64,000 bases of DNA from Haemonchus contortus (lineage: Eukaryota > Nematoda > Chromadorea > Rhabditida > Trichostrongylidae), in NCBI GenBank assembly GCA_000469685.2, contig LS997567.1:5101374-5165373 (forward strand). The letters run 5' to 3'. A program made the position numbers and the translations under genes. This document shows, one piece after another, positions 1 through 13,976 of the stretch. Numbering within the stretch: the stretch's first letter is position 1; each line of letters begins with the position of its first letter. The notes beneath the pieces were generated by a model that searched no databases, had not been told where the DNA came from, and saw only the letters and a list, made by a program, of their open reading frames with translations.

Positions 1-310
1 CCGCCGTGTCGCAATGATTTCCCTCATAATTCGGCTCCTTCGCTCTAGCACACGACCGGCCATTTCTCATTCGAAATACCTTAATAATCGCGCTTCACTG
101 TCGTGCGTTCAGTGTATGTGGCCATTATTCACTGAAGCCCATCACTCTCAACCAGACGAATGAGGACGAGACCCATGAGCGCATGTACATATGCCATGTC
201 TCTATTACTTCTCGTCTCCTCTCGTATATACCACCACTTCATTGGTACGAAATCACCTTTGAAAGTCATTGTCTTTTAACGCCTATTGACTGAACTCATT
301 GACTCGTACT

Positions 311-337
311 CCAGTAATTGCCAATTGCTAATTAGAC
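311..337. promoter_or_regulatory. cluster of homeodomain-type TAAT sites
   Basis: Within 27 bases there are TAATTG, CAATTG and CTAATTAG cores, several of them palindromic. Homeodomain proteins of the paired class bind TAAT cores, often as spaced dimers. Binding is not shown; AT-rich DNA gives such matches by chance. Confidence 0.25.
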
Positions 338-403
338 GGTCACGATTACCTGTTACCCCGTCGAATAGACCCGTCTAACAATTAGATTGCCCGATATTTG
401 AAC

Positions 404-445
404 CCTCATTGCCGTCGTCGACGGCGTCGGCGGCGGCGGCGGCAG
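404..445. repeat. GC-rich trinucleotide run (GTC/GGC)n
   Basis: The segment is built from GTC/GAC and GGC triplets ending in a run of GGC units. It is a simple sequence tract with no coding support; it stands out against AT-rich flanks. Confidence 0.6.
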
Positions 446-3044
446 CTTTCAGAGCTCAGAGGGGCGCCTGCTAATTTGGCACGTGGCCAGGAAACGATCT
501 CGATTATGTGATCCTTGTAATGTGCAATATCTGATTTTCGCTCAGGTAAATTATCGCCAAATTGATGGCGCCAGCATAACCCTTACAGATGTCATACCAC
601 AACGTAAAACCTCTCTCGAAGGCAACAGCCGCCTCTCATATGGCATCATGGGGCCAAATGTCCAGCTCTTCTAGAGCCCTCCATTCTAGTTTATACTGTT
701 TAGTAAAATGACAGTACCCAATTGTTAATAGGAAATTATGGAGCTGAACTTATAGGCTTGTGGAAGACCAATGACTTGTGTGCTGGGATGCGCGGTGGCC
801 CCCAAAACTTTGGTGATCGCTATTGTCTGGAACTTCCCAAATAGGGATTACCTCAAAGGACAAGGGCTCCAGAGACAATGCCCTATCCAACGTTGTCCTA
901 TCGAGCCTCCCGGACCCATTTATTACTCTAGTGATTATATTTGGTAGGAACCTTACTACTTCTTCCTCCTCTTCGGTGCTGTTTGTGTCGTTATAGGGTT
1001 AAGGAACCCTCAAATTTTTTGCCAGAACGTTCGATTCAGCCGAATCCATTATATCTAATCTTTTGCAGTGATAAAACTCAGAAGAAGGACCAATCTGACT
1101 TCATTCAAAGGCCTTGTGCCCTTGGAGAAGTTCCGGTTTCGATCCTGTGTAGATAAGCGCTTCCTCAATGATGGCTGTCTGTTTTTTTGGCCCTTGAGTT
1201 GGTCTAATTCTGGGCCAATCTGAGAGAAATGACTTATTCGAGTGGATATACTTAATTTACTGTTTTGACTGGTTTATTTACATTGTATAGCCTTGTCAAG
1301 GTTCCGTGTTCAAACAACATGGAAAGCCCCAGTATTCATCATCACCAGCACTTGTCAGATAACTGCACCCTTACATCGTCTGCGCAATCGTTACCACAAC
1401 AAATATCGTACTATTTACTGGTAAAAGATCAATTCCGACTTAAAAAGTAACGTTTCATTTCCTTAGGCTTATACGTGACTGTCTACGAAACAACAAATCT
1501 ACCGTATGAATTCACAGCACTAATTTCATCAGGCCGTTGGAGGTGTGTCGCCGGGCTGTGATTGGCCACAACCAAATTGCTCTGCCCGCCCATCTCTCGG
1601 GCGCCGCCACTCCGTCTTCAGTTTTCTATTCAATTAAGCCGGCAACATATTATCTGGCTATCAATTTTCATCAAGATCATATAGTGAGTTTCTGGATATT
1701 TTTCATAATTACAGTACCTTTACAAAGTTTTCAGAAAGGTACTAAGTAGTTAAGATCCTTAAAACTCCGAGAAATACAAGTTAGTTAGTCAATCAGACTT
1801 TCAGATTGGGTATATGGTGGATAAGGATTGTCTGGGGCTCGCTGCAGGCCTGTCTAACGGATAGTTTATACTCCTTAAGTCTAGGGGGAGGGAGTAAAGA
1901 CGGCAGGTGCAAGTCAGGGGACCACATTTAGTGGAGGATACCGTGTTTTATGTGGTTATGGTATGAAATTGAAGGTGAAATGACCTAAATTTTCTGGTAG
2001 CTAATAACCAATAAAAGGTGTAAATGTCCGTATACTGCGAACTGAACATGCACATTTTTCGGCTCATTGAATTCGCACCTCGTTGAAGGTCTTTGTTCGG
2101 TGGTTTAGTTGACCTGGATAGCCAACGATAGATGCCATTCACTTAGACGTAGATAGAGAGTATTCCCTTTTCCCATCGATGGCATATACCCCTTCACTTT
2201 CTCTACCCCACCCTCCCATCATTCCCCCGATGATACGTTTTCCGTCAATTGACCACGAAAGCATTCTGGTCTGGGTCATCCCGAAGGTCCGGCTTCACTT
2301 GGCACCACGCCAACAAAGAGCTGAACATTGTAGTTTCAGATCGGACCCACAAACTGTATAGTCTGTTCATTAGGCCATCAATAAGTCTTACTAGTCTGAT
2401 AATTACTGGCAGTAAAGCATGTTAAGTGGATGGCAGGTGTTTTTAATAATAATCCGAATTAGCATCAAGGATTTAAGTACTCTCGGTATAGGATAGGTCT
2501 ATGGAAGTTTGGTTGTCAAGGCCTGTCCCAAAATAACCCCACTAAGGGGGACCACATGCAGCTGGTGAGAAAGACGGACAATCCGATTAGCTGGTATGAC
2601 TCAATCACCGTTTGTCTATCAAACTCATGCGCCAGCAAAGGTCATAACACTACACCGGTCATATCATCACTCTTTAGCCTCATTTATACTTTGTACCAGT
2701 TAGATCAGAAAATTTCTGGAAATATCCGGGGGTTTCTCCCTCTTCCTGGACCCCTAAAAACAACCCTTCTACTGGAGGGCTTGTTAATGAAAGCTAAGTG
2801 AGTTGCTTTACTGCAAATGACTGTTCATACATCATTCCCGTCATTAATGAAGGGAAATTGCAATCATTTCTGAGGAACTACAATTTTTTCTTACTACTTT
2901 AATGGGGAAACACAACTTTACTTATTTCATTACATCCTCGCAGGTATACTGTGGTCTGGTCTGGTTCATAAAGGGGGGTTGCTCGTATAGAAAGCGTATT
3001 TCCTTTATAATGTCATGTCGTCTACGCGATTGAAATGACAAAAC

Positions 3045-3175
3045 GTTTCGCATTTCGTGGTCGAACGCCTAAATCCCGCTGTCGCATCTAATCGCGTCAT
3101 CTGCCACGACGATCGCGTCGCGCGACGTACGCCGCTTGTCGCCGCCTATCGCGCCATCGTACGCGCCTTGTCACA
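3045..3175. promoter_or_regulatory. CpG-rich block
   Basis: A sharply bounded stretch dense in CG dinucleotides (repeated TCGC, GCGTC and CGCGC words) inside AT-rich DNA. One frame stays open for 67 codons but ends in AT-rich sequence and looks like no family. It could be a regulatory element or mobile-element debris; function unknown. Confidence 0.3.
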
Positions 3176-4907
3176 CACCTACTTATCTGATCAATTTCAA
3201 TCAAAACTAATTACTTATTATCCTAACATCATTATATTTTTCATATACATATATCGGTAGGTTTAAAAAAAGCTAAAAACCTAGTAAATATGAGGCATCT
3301 GTAAAACGAGGGAACCCTCGTGAAAAACAGAAAATAATGAAAAACGGAAGAAACAATGATCATCACGGTCGAGCTCTATTTAGTTGGAGTCTTCAAGGGA
3401 TAGAAAGAGTCCATTTTCTATATGCGCTCGCTACCGTATCTCCTCCGCTGGATGTTTGCAAATATGAGTAATTAAAGGGAATTATGCGACATATTTTCCA
3501 GTTGATTTAAGCCGCGCGAGCGCTCGTGCATTTATGAGGAATGTAAGTCTCAAAGACGCCGCACAACAATCGTTGCGGGACACGTCTGAGGCGATCCTTT
3601 AATAATGACCCACTCTTACCACTAATACCCCCAAACAGACGCGAATCAACCGGAGTAATTCGCCTTCGAGCAATAGCGAAACACGCGACTCAACGATACA
3701 ACTAGCCCGACGGAAGGGCTTCATAGGCCAAGTTCCCCAGAAACATCCCTTCTCTTCGAAATTCATATTCGTCAACCTACGAGGTAGTAAATTACTAGTA
3801 AAGGGTCCTTCTTAAAGAGAATGAAGAAGCAGCTACAGTAGCCCGGTCCCTACTGTACAAGTGACTCCTACTACTTTCCGTTACCTTCCATTCTCATTTG
3901 CTCTCCTAACCCTTGAGGCGATTCCGTCGACGTCAATGTCGTCAATGTTAGGTCCCAAGGTCCGAAGGGACACCCATAATTGTCTCATATCCCTATATGT
4001 CTAATAGACCACCACGGTGATTTATTTCCTCAATTTGCGCCCATTATATGGCACCGGGATTGTAAATGCGTAATCTTATTTGGGCGTTTTTCCTTGAGAC
4101 GTGGAGGGGGGACATACACTTTCAGTGGCAGTGTCTAATCCATCATCATCGACCTACACTTAGCTTTCGACTTCGTTCGTTTTAGCTTCCCCATCGTAAT
4201 AGGTTCATTGTGCCCTTTGCTTAAGGACTTTACTATGCTGCTACTCGAATAAGCAGAGTCTCAGTAAAGTTAGCGAGGTCACGAACAAAGGTCAAGAGAT
4301 TCCTCTACTGATTGGTGCACACGGGTTCCTGTTTCAGAGGCCCTCCAAAGGGCTCAACTGGTTAGAAGTTTGTTATAGAAAGATTTTGAACGGAGTTCAA
4401 GTCGGTTTACACTCCCGGAATGACCAAAAGGTGCCGGGCACGACCCCAGGTGGCACTTGACTCCTACAGTAAGTCTCCAGTGAGATGATGATGACAGAGC
4501 AAATAAATTACTTCACAGTCGCTATTGTGAAACAGGAATTGTTCCGAATGGCACATTTCTGATTAGCTATAACTGATTTCGGTCTCCTAGTGATTCAGTA
4601 ATTCTTTTTGTCCTGAATTAGGGTCTGAGTAATCGTATTTGATTATTGCTCTGGATCGTGCCCACTTTTGCTAGCGTCAACGTTGTAGGGACATTTTCTT
4701 ATCGATATAATTCGGTCTTATCAATCATATACAAACACAAATAATCCGCTATAAGCCTAATGAGAGTTGAAGACAAGTGACGGACCCGGTTTCATAGTGT
4801 GAACTGCGTTTTTATAAACCCTTCAATGTCCGAAAGACTCTTAACATTCCCATCGGGGCCACTTCATCGGCGTATCCCGGCGCCGGTTGTTTGAAAGTAA
4901 TACTTCG

Positions 4908-4919
4908 ATGACGTCATCA
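4908..4919. promoter_or_regulatory. perfect CRE-type palindrome
   Basis: The 12 bases GATGACGTCATC are a perfect palindrome centred on TGACGTCA, the consensus for CREB/ATF bZIP factors. It lies about 11 kb upstream of the alr-1 start. A single match of this length is suggestive only. Confidence 0.35.
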
Positions 4920-6049
4920 CTTTTCTTCGAACCTCCTCTTTTATTGGACCACTGAATTCTAGACGGTTTACTGGCCATTATAGCCAATTATCATCGGCAA
5001 CGAATCATATATGTATGATTGTGAATGTCGTCGTTGTTAAGGTCTTTCCATCGTCATGCATTTATGAAATGCCTCGGAATTGTCCCATTTCATAATTAGG
5101 GCCTAGCCCTATCTGAAAATGAAGCAAAGGCCTCCAATGGAAATGCTTTTTTCAGAAATATTTGTTTTTTAAAAGCAACAATGCGATGTAGGGTCGAATA
5201 TTTGCCTATTGCGATGAGAACTTTTAGCTCGAGGTTCTTACTTACTAGTTACTCGAGTAGAAAATATTTTACAACGTGATAAAACTACTACTACAAAAAC
5301 TATTGCCATTACAGTATACGACTTTTGACAGTTACTGCCAATCAAATGAAGTGGTAGGATGAATTTATGTGGTATCAATCGAATGCTAACCACTTTGTTG
5401 TCACTTCTACAATGAACTTTTATTGTACTTGATAGTTATCGACAAATGATTGCTGATATGGTCCATTGCTTCGGAATTTGGGTAGAGCTTCAAGTATTAC
5501 CTTCAAAATTACCAGTTATAAAGCTGGTTTGTTCAAAAACGAACAAACATTCTTGAATTTTTGCAATTAGATTGCAAATGTTCTGGAAAATTCTAAACGA
5601 ATCGGACAACTGTCAAAACTTTTTTTCAGTCTCCAAAGCTTCTTCAGGCAAAAATGCGTCTGAAGTTAGCTGATTATTGTTGACGATTTCCAGCTTAATA
5701 TATTATTAAATTACCTTTTGCATCTACATAATTCAATAAAGTATCTTCTGATTACGTCTCGACGATTCACTCTGTCCTCCTCCCCACCCCACTTTTCCCC
5801 ATCCCATTGATTTCGGGCGTTTTAGTTTTGGGTACTTGCTGTAAGCAGATTATCTCCTTCACATCATTCTTTTAGCGTTTTGAAAGACGCTATCAGCATT
5901 GTACCACGATCACACCCTTCGGCCCCGTAATCGTAGCCAATGAATCGTTCCCTGTTGCAATCCGTTTTCATAATCATTTTTCCAAATTTTTGATATACTT
6001 TAATCAGCTTTTTCCTGAATATATCTGTTTTCTGTGCAAAATGGCTCGA

Positions 6050-6370
6050 AAAAAACGTGATTTCAGGTGGAGGAACGTTCGAGAACGAGCGCAACGTTCG
6101 TGCCACGTTGCTATTTTGGACGTGCGAACGCGTTCGTTTCCACTTTTACGCAACTATTTGCCGCCTCCCGATAGGTGGTCTGTGAGTAACGTTTATCGGA
6201 TAGCAGAGTGGATCGGTCGGAAAACAGGTTGAGTAATCGAATGTGATGAAAATTTGCCCGAGTCGCGTTGTCGATGATGATGTCAAACGGCGGCGAACGG
6301 CGTTCAGCGTCGTCCGCGACGGCGACAGCGACAACGCCGGCGGCGGCGGCGGCGACGGTGTCGCGCGCTA
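6050..6370. promoter_or_regulatory. CpG-rich block with GGC repeat
   Basis: CG-dense sequence with repeated AACG and CGTTCG words, ending in a run of GGC triplets near 6338-6358. Open frames cross it on both strands, as expected for stop-poor GC-rich DNA, but none resembles a protein. It may be regulatory. Confidence 0.3.
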
Positions 6371-7194
6371 CCTCATCATTACATTTTGTTTGAGTCCACT
6401 CATTACGTCGCTACATACTCGATTAGCTAAACGGATTTCATTCACGAGAGCCAAACCTCTCTCGCTACACTCCCTCACAATTCCCCCCTCTTCATCACCC
6501 ATACACACACAACTTCACCCAACCGCCTCCATTTAGCAGTCTCCTACAAGCTTATCCCTTTTTTCCTGGCCGAGAAAACTTGAAAAGCTGTCATCTCTTC
6601 ATTTCGCCTCTTAATATTTTCGGGCTTATAGCTTAGGCGGCTCTGACGGGGTTTCATAAGCAAACTGCTAAAATCTGATTCATCATATGACCAGATTTTG
6701 GATCTAGATATAGAAATTCTGAGAAAAACATATCTAATGGGCTTTAACAGGTCAATAAACTCCAGTAACAGTTGCCCCTACTTTTTGTCGAGAGATCCAA
6801 AACATCCCTGTAATTGCTCGTGTAAAAGTACACGTTCGATATCCGTGAACCATTAACAGCCATTGTTGGATCAGTGTCAGCAGTAAAGTAATGATGTTGA
6901 ACAAATTCAATGACTAACTATTGACTACTACTTTGTTACCCCAACAATATGGAACGGGATAAGCGACATTATTATGGGTTAACTGAACAGTATAATACTG
7001 TTTGATTACTCTCCGTTACTTCGTTTTTAGGGGAGAATTTGTGAGGTAATCAGATCCAATTCGTGAATATCCATTGGGTATTAGTATTTGTTTTGAATGT
7101 GTATACCTTCAGCAGCAGTTGTTTCACCCTCTCTCTCCCACTCTCTCCCCTCTAACTGCCATTTTTCCATACGATTTTCCAGATACGATCCCTA

Positions 7195-7345
7195 GGAATG
7201 GCATTTGATACGGTAATTACGTCCAATGACGTCGATCGTGACGGTGGGGGTCGGACGATTTTCGGCTTTAAGGAACGGTCGTCGGCATTTAGTTGACGTC
7301 CCGACCTGACGCCGACGTTGACCATCATCACGCCCCCGACGTCGA
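7195..7345. promoter_or_regulatory. CpG-rich block with repeated GACGTC
   Basis: The hexamer palindrome GACGTC or its half GACG/CGTC recurs many times in about 150 bases. The block is flanked by AT-rich DNA. No coding potential was recognised. It is a candidate regulatory element. Confidence 0.3.
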
Positions 7346-10300
7346 TCCGATACTGTTGAATGGACTAATTGCCGTCAATTACTGTATTAGACTGGGGCTC
7401 TAATCCTCAATGACTACGAAACCGCAACGTTATCTGGTTCGAATCAACATCTGCAAGCTCAGTCACACCTAGTCGTCAGCGACAGAATGGACCTGGTGGC
7501 GGCCCCCAATCCCCTCCTCCCCCACCGATTTCTTCTTCTCGTTCTCGTCCTCGTCTCGTATCATCAGAGGGAAGAGGAGACTTCGTAATTCCTCCATCTC
7601 AGTGGTGGAGCCAGGCAGCGCTGTGTGTTCAACAATAGCGTGTCTCGATGCCATAAGTGTTGCATAATAATGGTTTATTTGATAGTCAGGCTCTCTCCCC
7701 AACTGCTCCGAAAACGGCGGCGCCGGAAAAGACGACGACCGCACACGCTCTCTTATTCATTTGTATTGCATTTGATGAGTTGTTTAGGCATTTATAGCTC
7801 CAATTCCGCTGCTTTGCCGTGGCGTCGAATAATGTCATTTAATACGGTATGGATGAGGATGTTTGTCGTGACTCTACCCCCGCCCCACATCATTTTGGTG
7901 GTGGTGGAACACTGAACGACTGACGACAAAAAACTGCCGTACCCCCCCCCTCCTGGTGCCCACCTCTCACTCCCTACCTCCCTGCGAGAGCACCACCTTC
8001 GCAGCAGACGTCGAATCAGCATATTTCAGTACGCGGACGCTTTTACCACCTCTTCGTTCAGAGCATCCATCCGACGCGTTGACGTTTGAACCACCATCGT
8101 CGTTTTTCTTCCATTAACTCCTTAGCTAAAGTAACCCCTCCCTTTACTTCAATCATCCCCATCCCACTACTGCCTCTCCTCTCAACTCATTCTCGCTCTA
8201 ATTGTCTCCTCCCCATCTCTTTGCTGGTGCTAACTCAGTGTATGTGCCCGTTTGCCGTTGGCTGAAGACGTCGACGTTCGGGAGACGGCGGCATGATGTG
8301 TGAGCAAATGCCTACGGAGAAAAAAGCATGTATAACAGGTATATAGTGTCAATTGGCAGCTACAAGCACACTTCCCTCTAAGTGCTCTCTTTACGTGTTG
8401 CCGACTAATTTCCGTTAGCTACGAGGTGGGAAACGGTGGCTCCTCACCGGCCACGCACACAATCTCGTCCTACACCCTCACTTTTCACTATCTCATCCTT
8501 ACTATCCTACTCAGAACACATAAAAACCTGTATGATCTCCATGCTTAGGCATTCCTCCCTTTTTCACTTCTAAGACTTTACAAAAAACTTTTTAAGGAAA
8601 TTTTGAGCATTCCAAATGGTGCTAAAAATGATCATTTTTTAAAGGAGGAGTGCACTTTGAGTGCAAATAATAAATTAACAAATAAAAACTCTTCAGATTA
8701 TCAGTAAGCTGAAGTCGAGCTATCTAATAAATTAATCATTACTATTAAGTAGTAAGCAAACTTCGAGTACTGTCTTGCAGGGCGCCCACGGTTGATCCAA
8801 ATTTGTCATGGAACCGTGCGAGACCGATAAACCCATTTCGAGTGATTTAAAATCGTATCCTTTCATAATTTCAAGCTTGTTTTCTTTTTGGTCGAGTTAT
8901 TTACATGGAATATTTAATATTGACTTTATATTTATTAATAATGACAGCTAGCCAATAGCTGGGTAAGTCGATGCGGTAGGATTGTCATGTCAGCAAAAAA
9001 ACTATCCCACCAACAATACCGCTGGTGGAACGGAATCGGAAAGTTCACTTACCACCAATTACTAACTCTTATTACAACAAATCCCAAGGTTTTGTAAATA
9101 AATTAGTTGACTGTCATTTCATTCTGTTTAGGCACTAGTAACCGGCATCTAGTAGTAAGTCTCTGTGTCTCAGGGACCGATGGGAACAAAGGGACCTGTC
9201 TTGTGAGGTTCTAGAACTTTCAAACTCCTGAACAGGAATTTTTAGTTTTCTAAAATGATACCTTTCAGAATCCCAGTCATTGTTTTTACAAATATTAAGT
9301 GATAATATAATATAATAATAAGTAACATTAAATCCGCTTAGATTTACATTTTCCATATAGAAACTCGATATTTAAAGTAGTTTTGAAGTTCTTATTGAGG
9401 AATGACTAACTGTGTAAGATTCTTTGTTGCATTTTCTAACAAAACTGTCAAGAATCCGGCGATTTGTGGTGAATCCATCGTAAATCATATTAAAACTTTT
9501 TTTAGCACAGGCCTTAGATAAGTGAATGTGATAAATAATCATAATTAGAGAATCCTTGTATCCTGTTGTGTTGGGAGGAAAACAAGTGAAAGTAACAAAG
9601 CTAATAGGCTTAACAAGTTTACTAAAGATTTGTTCCCAATAGACATTCACTAATTGCTATTTGTTCAATTTGTATAGAAAAACAGTATTATCTAAATTAA
9701 GCGCTTTATTGTGGCCTACAAAAATCGCTGATTAAACTCAACTTTGGTCATCAGAGCTTACGGATCGTTTTGAAAGAAGTAAATCCAGCTTACTGTTGGA
9801 ATGGGAACAGTCTCCAGAAAGTAATTCTCTCCTGCTTCTCCTGCACTAACCGGTCTCGGGCCCAGTATTTTCCCGCCCTCTTCGGGGGGGTAAGGTGAAA
9901 GGACGAAGGGAAAAATGGCCAACCTGCGTTCTTGGTCAGTTTTTGTCCCCACAAACAAGTCCGGTATCCATTTAGCTACCCCACAGAACAGATAGTTTGG
10001 TCATCTGACAAGGGGGAGGGGCTTAAATTTCAGGGTTTGGCAGCGGTGTCCACCGTCTCCAGCAAATGCCCACATTACCTATTATTTCCATATTATTACT
10101 GATTCATTTTGATAATAATGATATTTCATTGCAATTACCTGTACTATAACAAGTACTTGCCATCAGAGCTATCCCCAAACGTCAAGGGAGGCTCTACCCG
10201 ATCAGTCTCTCACTCTGGCGGTGGTGGTGCTATGGAAATCCTCTGGATTACAGCCGGACATGCCAGAACATGATGCCATGTTTCTCTGAAGGAATTCAGT

Positions 10301-13300
10301 GTTCTATTTCGACCGGTGACCCCATGACAGATACAGTAACCGCGTGGAAATGTGACATGCGCTGAACGAACTGAGCTAGCACTCGTTCACTTGTCGAAAG
10401 TGGGCGGAGCTGTCCGCCATGAGAGGCGTAGCGCGCGCGAAGAGAGCATGTGAATGGTGGAGTGGTATGTGCGACCAGTGAGTGAGTGACCATCATTGCC
10501 TCGATTAATATCAATTAGCCGCTATCGTTGCTGTTTCGCATACTCATCATCATCTTCCGGTCGGTTAGAGACTGCATGTGTTCCGTCCCCATACGACGAC
10601 AGCCAGTCCCTATTTTGACACGATTTCCCCCCAGAAAAAAATGCCTGTTTCAATTTTGTCTTATAGGAAGGGAGTACTATGGACAAAAATGGGGTTGTCT
10701 AGATGGTCTATTTCCTCAAGACTATTTCCATGTACCTCCGAAAGTCTTCCCTTCAATTATTCTCATTTCCTTCATGAATAGGCTTGTACTTTACATCAAT
10801 CATAGATCACTGAACAATCGAGTTAAGTAAAGTACTAATTTTGATTAAACCATGAAAAAAATCAATTGAAACTAGTAATTTTTGTAATGAGAATTATTAG
10901 TAAGGGGGTATTATTTAGATAATTGTTCCCCTTCTGTCATATACACTTCCTGATTTGAATATCCGGACATTACGGACATTTGTAGTACTTTACCTCTTAA
11001 CAAAACTAAACAAGTACTCTATTGAAATTCAATTCATCTCAATTATAACCCCTTAACGAGGTATTTGACGCGTAAATGTATGACATTCTGTGATGGGGAT
11101 GGACGTGTTATCTCATCTATTAGTGATTCATCCCTAGTAATCCATCATAAACATGGTAACAATTGAATTTACACTTTCGGATTTCATCCCTACAACTCAT
11201 TTTCATTACTTTTCCATTTTTCTCGCGTATTTTCTAAGTAACTGAATGATTCGGCTAATCGGCTTCTTCTTAGTACTTCTTCATACGTCATCATCCTTTT
11301 TGATGATATTTGATGATAATTTCTCTCAAAATCTCCTCAACCTGTAGCCAAAAAAAACTTTATTCATTCAGAGTTCCTATAAAAATACATTGATTAATGT
11401 CTCCTAAAGCGATTCATTCACTTTTTATCTCCCCATTTCATATGAATCCTTAGTAACTGGATTACTACTGATTTTTCGTACACTTGTACTACATACATAT
11501 ATAAAGAACTATTGTAATTGTAAAGGTAAAATGCAAAACACAGAATATCGACTGTGGTAACTTTTTATGTGAGTAAGTATGTAAGTTCGAAGAATTTTCA
11601 GCTATTTTCACACGTATAACAATGGAACACATTGTCGCGATCCTAATCTAATAAGTGAAATACACTTTTAGGTTGTAGGTTGCCCACATGCCTACACGTC
11701 ATAAAATGCCCCATAACTGGTTACCACATATCAATCTCTGATAGTTTCGGGTAACTGATTTGATTTCTTGGACTCGGAGGCACTTTTGGATCGGAAAAAA
11801 TGACTCATCCCCAGGATTTTTTCCCTACCCTAATTATCATGGCCCGTTGGGCTTCATCGGGATGGGGTGTTTTTTAGTCGGCCCCCAAGAGAGGTAACGA
11901 TGCGTATTTTTCAGTTGAAAATAAATTAGATCATCATTCACATGTTTGCACTTTGCAGATGATTACTTCGGTGAGGAAATACGCGTTCTGCGATAATCAC
12001 TATTCATGGTGACTGGTGAAGGTGAACGCTGAAGCAGCTTGATGACGAGAATGGGCAGAAGGCAAGATAGGGTTAGAACGAAGAACGGACGACAGCTCCT
12101 TACGGCTTCTACTAGTCCTTCAAAAGCTCTGACGACTCTAAACATTCGATGAAGAGTCTCCTCTTGGCCATTATAGCCAGAGGAGCTACCTGAGATACCA
12201 TTCGGTTCAGTGACTGATACCGGAATCGCCCCCTTTCAGACCGTCTGAACACCTTTTTCCGGTGAGTGACGAAGGAAGTGAAAGGTATAAGTGCGACAAA
12301 AGGATAACTCGCCTTAGTCGACTCATCAATTGTGGCTCGTCCTCCTCCAATTAGAGCCGCGGCGAATCACTGTGCAGAGAGGGGGAGCTCTCAAGTCGAA
12401 CTCTCTTCACTAATGGAGCGACGGCACATCAACGGCGGACAATTGAGCCGTGCCCGTTTGATGCCCCCCGTCAAACTTCGTTAATTCCCAATTAATGTCC
12501 GGAGGAGATGGTCCCTTATTTCACGCCCCATTCATAAGAAATCATTATTTCCCCGTTTTTCCCATTCATAGGCTTGAATGATCGAAAAAAACCACCATAT
12601 GATCTGCTCCCCTACTCAAGATGTCTCATCCTAACTGACTCATTTCATGCCTAACTAGTTTCCACAATCGTTTATGCGGTTATTCGCGTGTGCGGAACCG
12701 ATTCATGGATTACGGATGCTAGGTAATATGCTAATTTGGCCCATTACCTTGCCATTTTCGATCTCGTTAGTCCCCCTCATCCTCAGTAACCAGCCCGTCC
12801 ATCTATTACATTGGTTCTCCTATAACACCCTATTTACACTATTCAATCAAGACTTTTTCTGCCTATAGCTATTACTACTGTTATATACATAGTTATCGTA
12901 CTTGTTAGTTAAGTTACTAGTACAAAATGTGCTACAGGAAGTAATAAACACGAGTTAATTGGCAATAAACGGAGGGTTGGACCCTTGTAGCCGATCTACG
13001 GACCTCAAGTATCGCGTGTATGAGGTTCCGGTTGTAATGGGAGGTGTGAAGTGATATGGTTAACGTTAATTACATTCATAAAGAGCCATTCATAAATCAT
13101 CATCTGCTTGTACAATATCACACCAGACATACTTGTTACCTATGGTACTCCAGTAAGATCTACAATACTCATCATTATGCCATCTGAGTTCTGAGAGGAG
13201 TAAATCATTCTCAAGACCCGCCTTACTGGGAAGTTGATTCAGGCAGCCTTTCTAACAAGTAGGTACCCGTAAAATGACAAACTTTAATTATAACAAATTG

Positions 13301-13544
13301 AAACTACAACCTTGACAACAACCTATTTTTATAGAGTAATTGCCTAAGTAAGAATTCTTGGAAAAGTTTTGCCGTTCCCAGTGATCACCCAGATTTATAG
13401 AAATGCTTATCATGTCATCGCCCCCCGATGTATTGGATTCTTGTGGGGTAGGGGTGGGACGAACGATTCTGTGTTTGATTCAATTAACAGCCTGTAGATA
13501 ATCGTGTAAACAGCATAAAGTTATATAATTGAATACACGCCATC

Positions 13545-13790
13545 GTCTCCGTCGATGACACTAATCAGCATAACAACTCGTCCACATAGTTTTCAAATGC
13601 GTTTCCTTTTTTCCCAGATTCGCATCATCTCAGAGCTCATCTTCCGCTTATAATTTAACTTTATAGTATCCGTCTGTCGATGACATTAATCGGCATAACA
13701 ACTCGTTCACATAGTTTTCAAATGCTCCCGTTTTTCAGATTTGCATCATCTCAGATCTTCCGCTTACAATTTAATTACTTTATAATGTTC
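13545..13790. repeat. two-copy tandem duplication, about 125 bp unit
   Basis: Two adjacent diverged copies (13545-13670 and 13671-13790) share the words TCGATGACA, CATAACAACTCG, ACATAGTTTTCAAATGC and GCATCATCTCAGA in the same order. Differences are substitutions and small indels, so the duplication is not recent. Confidence 0.85.
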
Positions 13791-13942
13791 GTTATCAGTA
13801 AGCTTCAGCAGTAAGGTGGTTACAAGTATCCCATTGAACCTATGCACACCAATCAGAATACTAATGACAGCGCACAGCTTAATTAATGCTCTTGACGGGA
13901 TAATTCACGCCAAATTAATCCGAGCCACCCTGGATATTCATA

Positions 13943-13976
13943 GCATGTGTGTATGTGTGTGTATGCGTGTGTGTAC
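13943..13976. repeat. TG/TATG microsatellite
   Basis: Imperfect run of TGTG and TATG units on the plus strand. Confidence 0.8.

Larger units (their letters stand above)
1..13544. other. gene-free region upstream of alr-1
   Basis: No exon chain with a recognisable protein could be built here on either strand. The open frames are short, of mixed composition, and none resembles a known family. The stretch alternates AT-rich sequence with CpG-rich blocks listed separately. Because the next gene on the plus strand is a developmental homeobox gene, a long cis-regulatory domain is the most likely use, but this is inference. Small exons of an unknown gene, or noncoding RNAs, could be missed. Confidence 0.5.

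Noticed and set aside
5990..6536. Overlapping open frames on both strands through the CpG-rich block
   Set aside because: Stop codons are rare in GC-rich DNA; the peptides are Arg/Gly low complexity on both strands and match no family.
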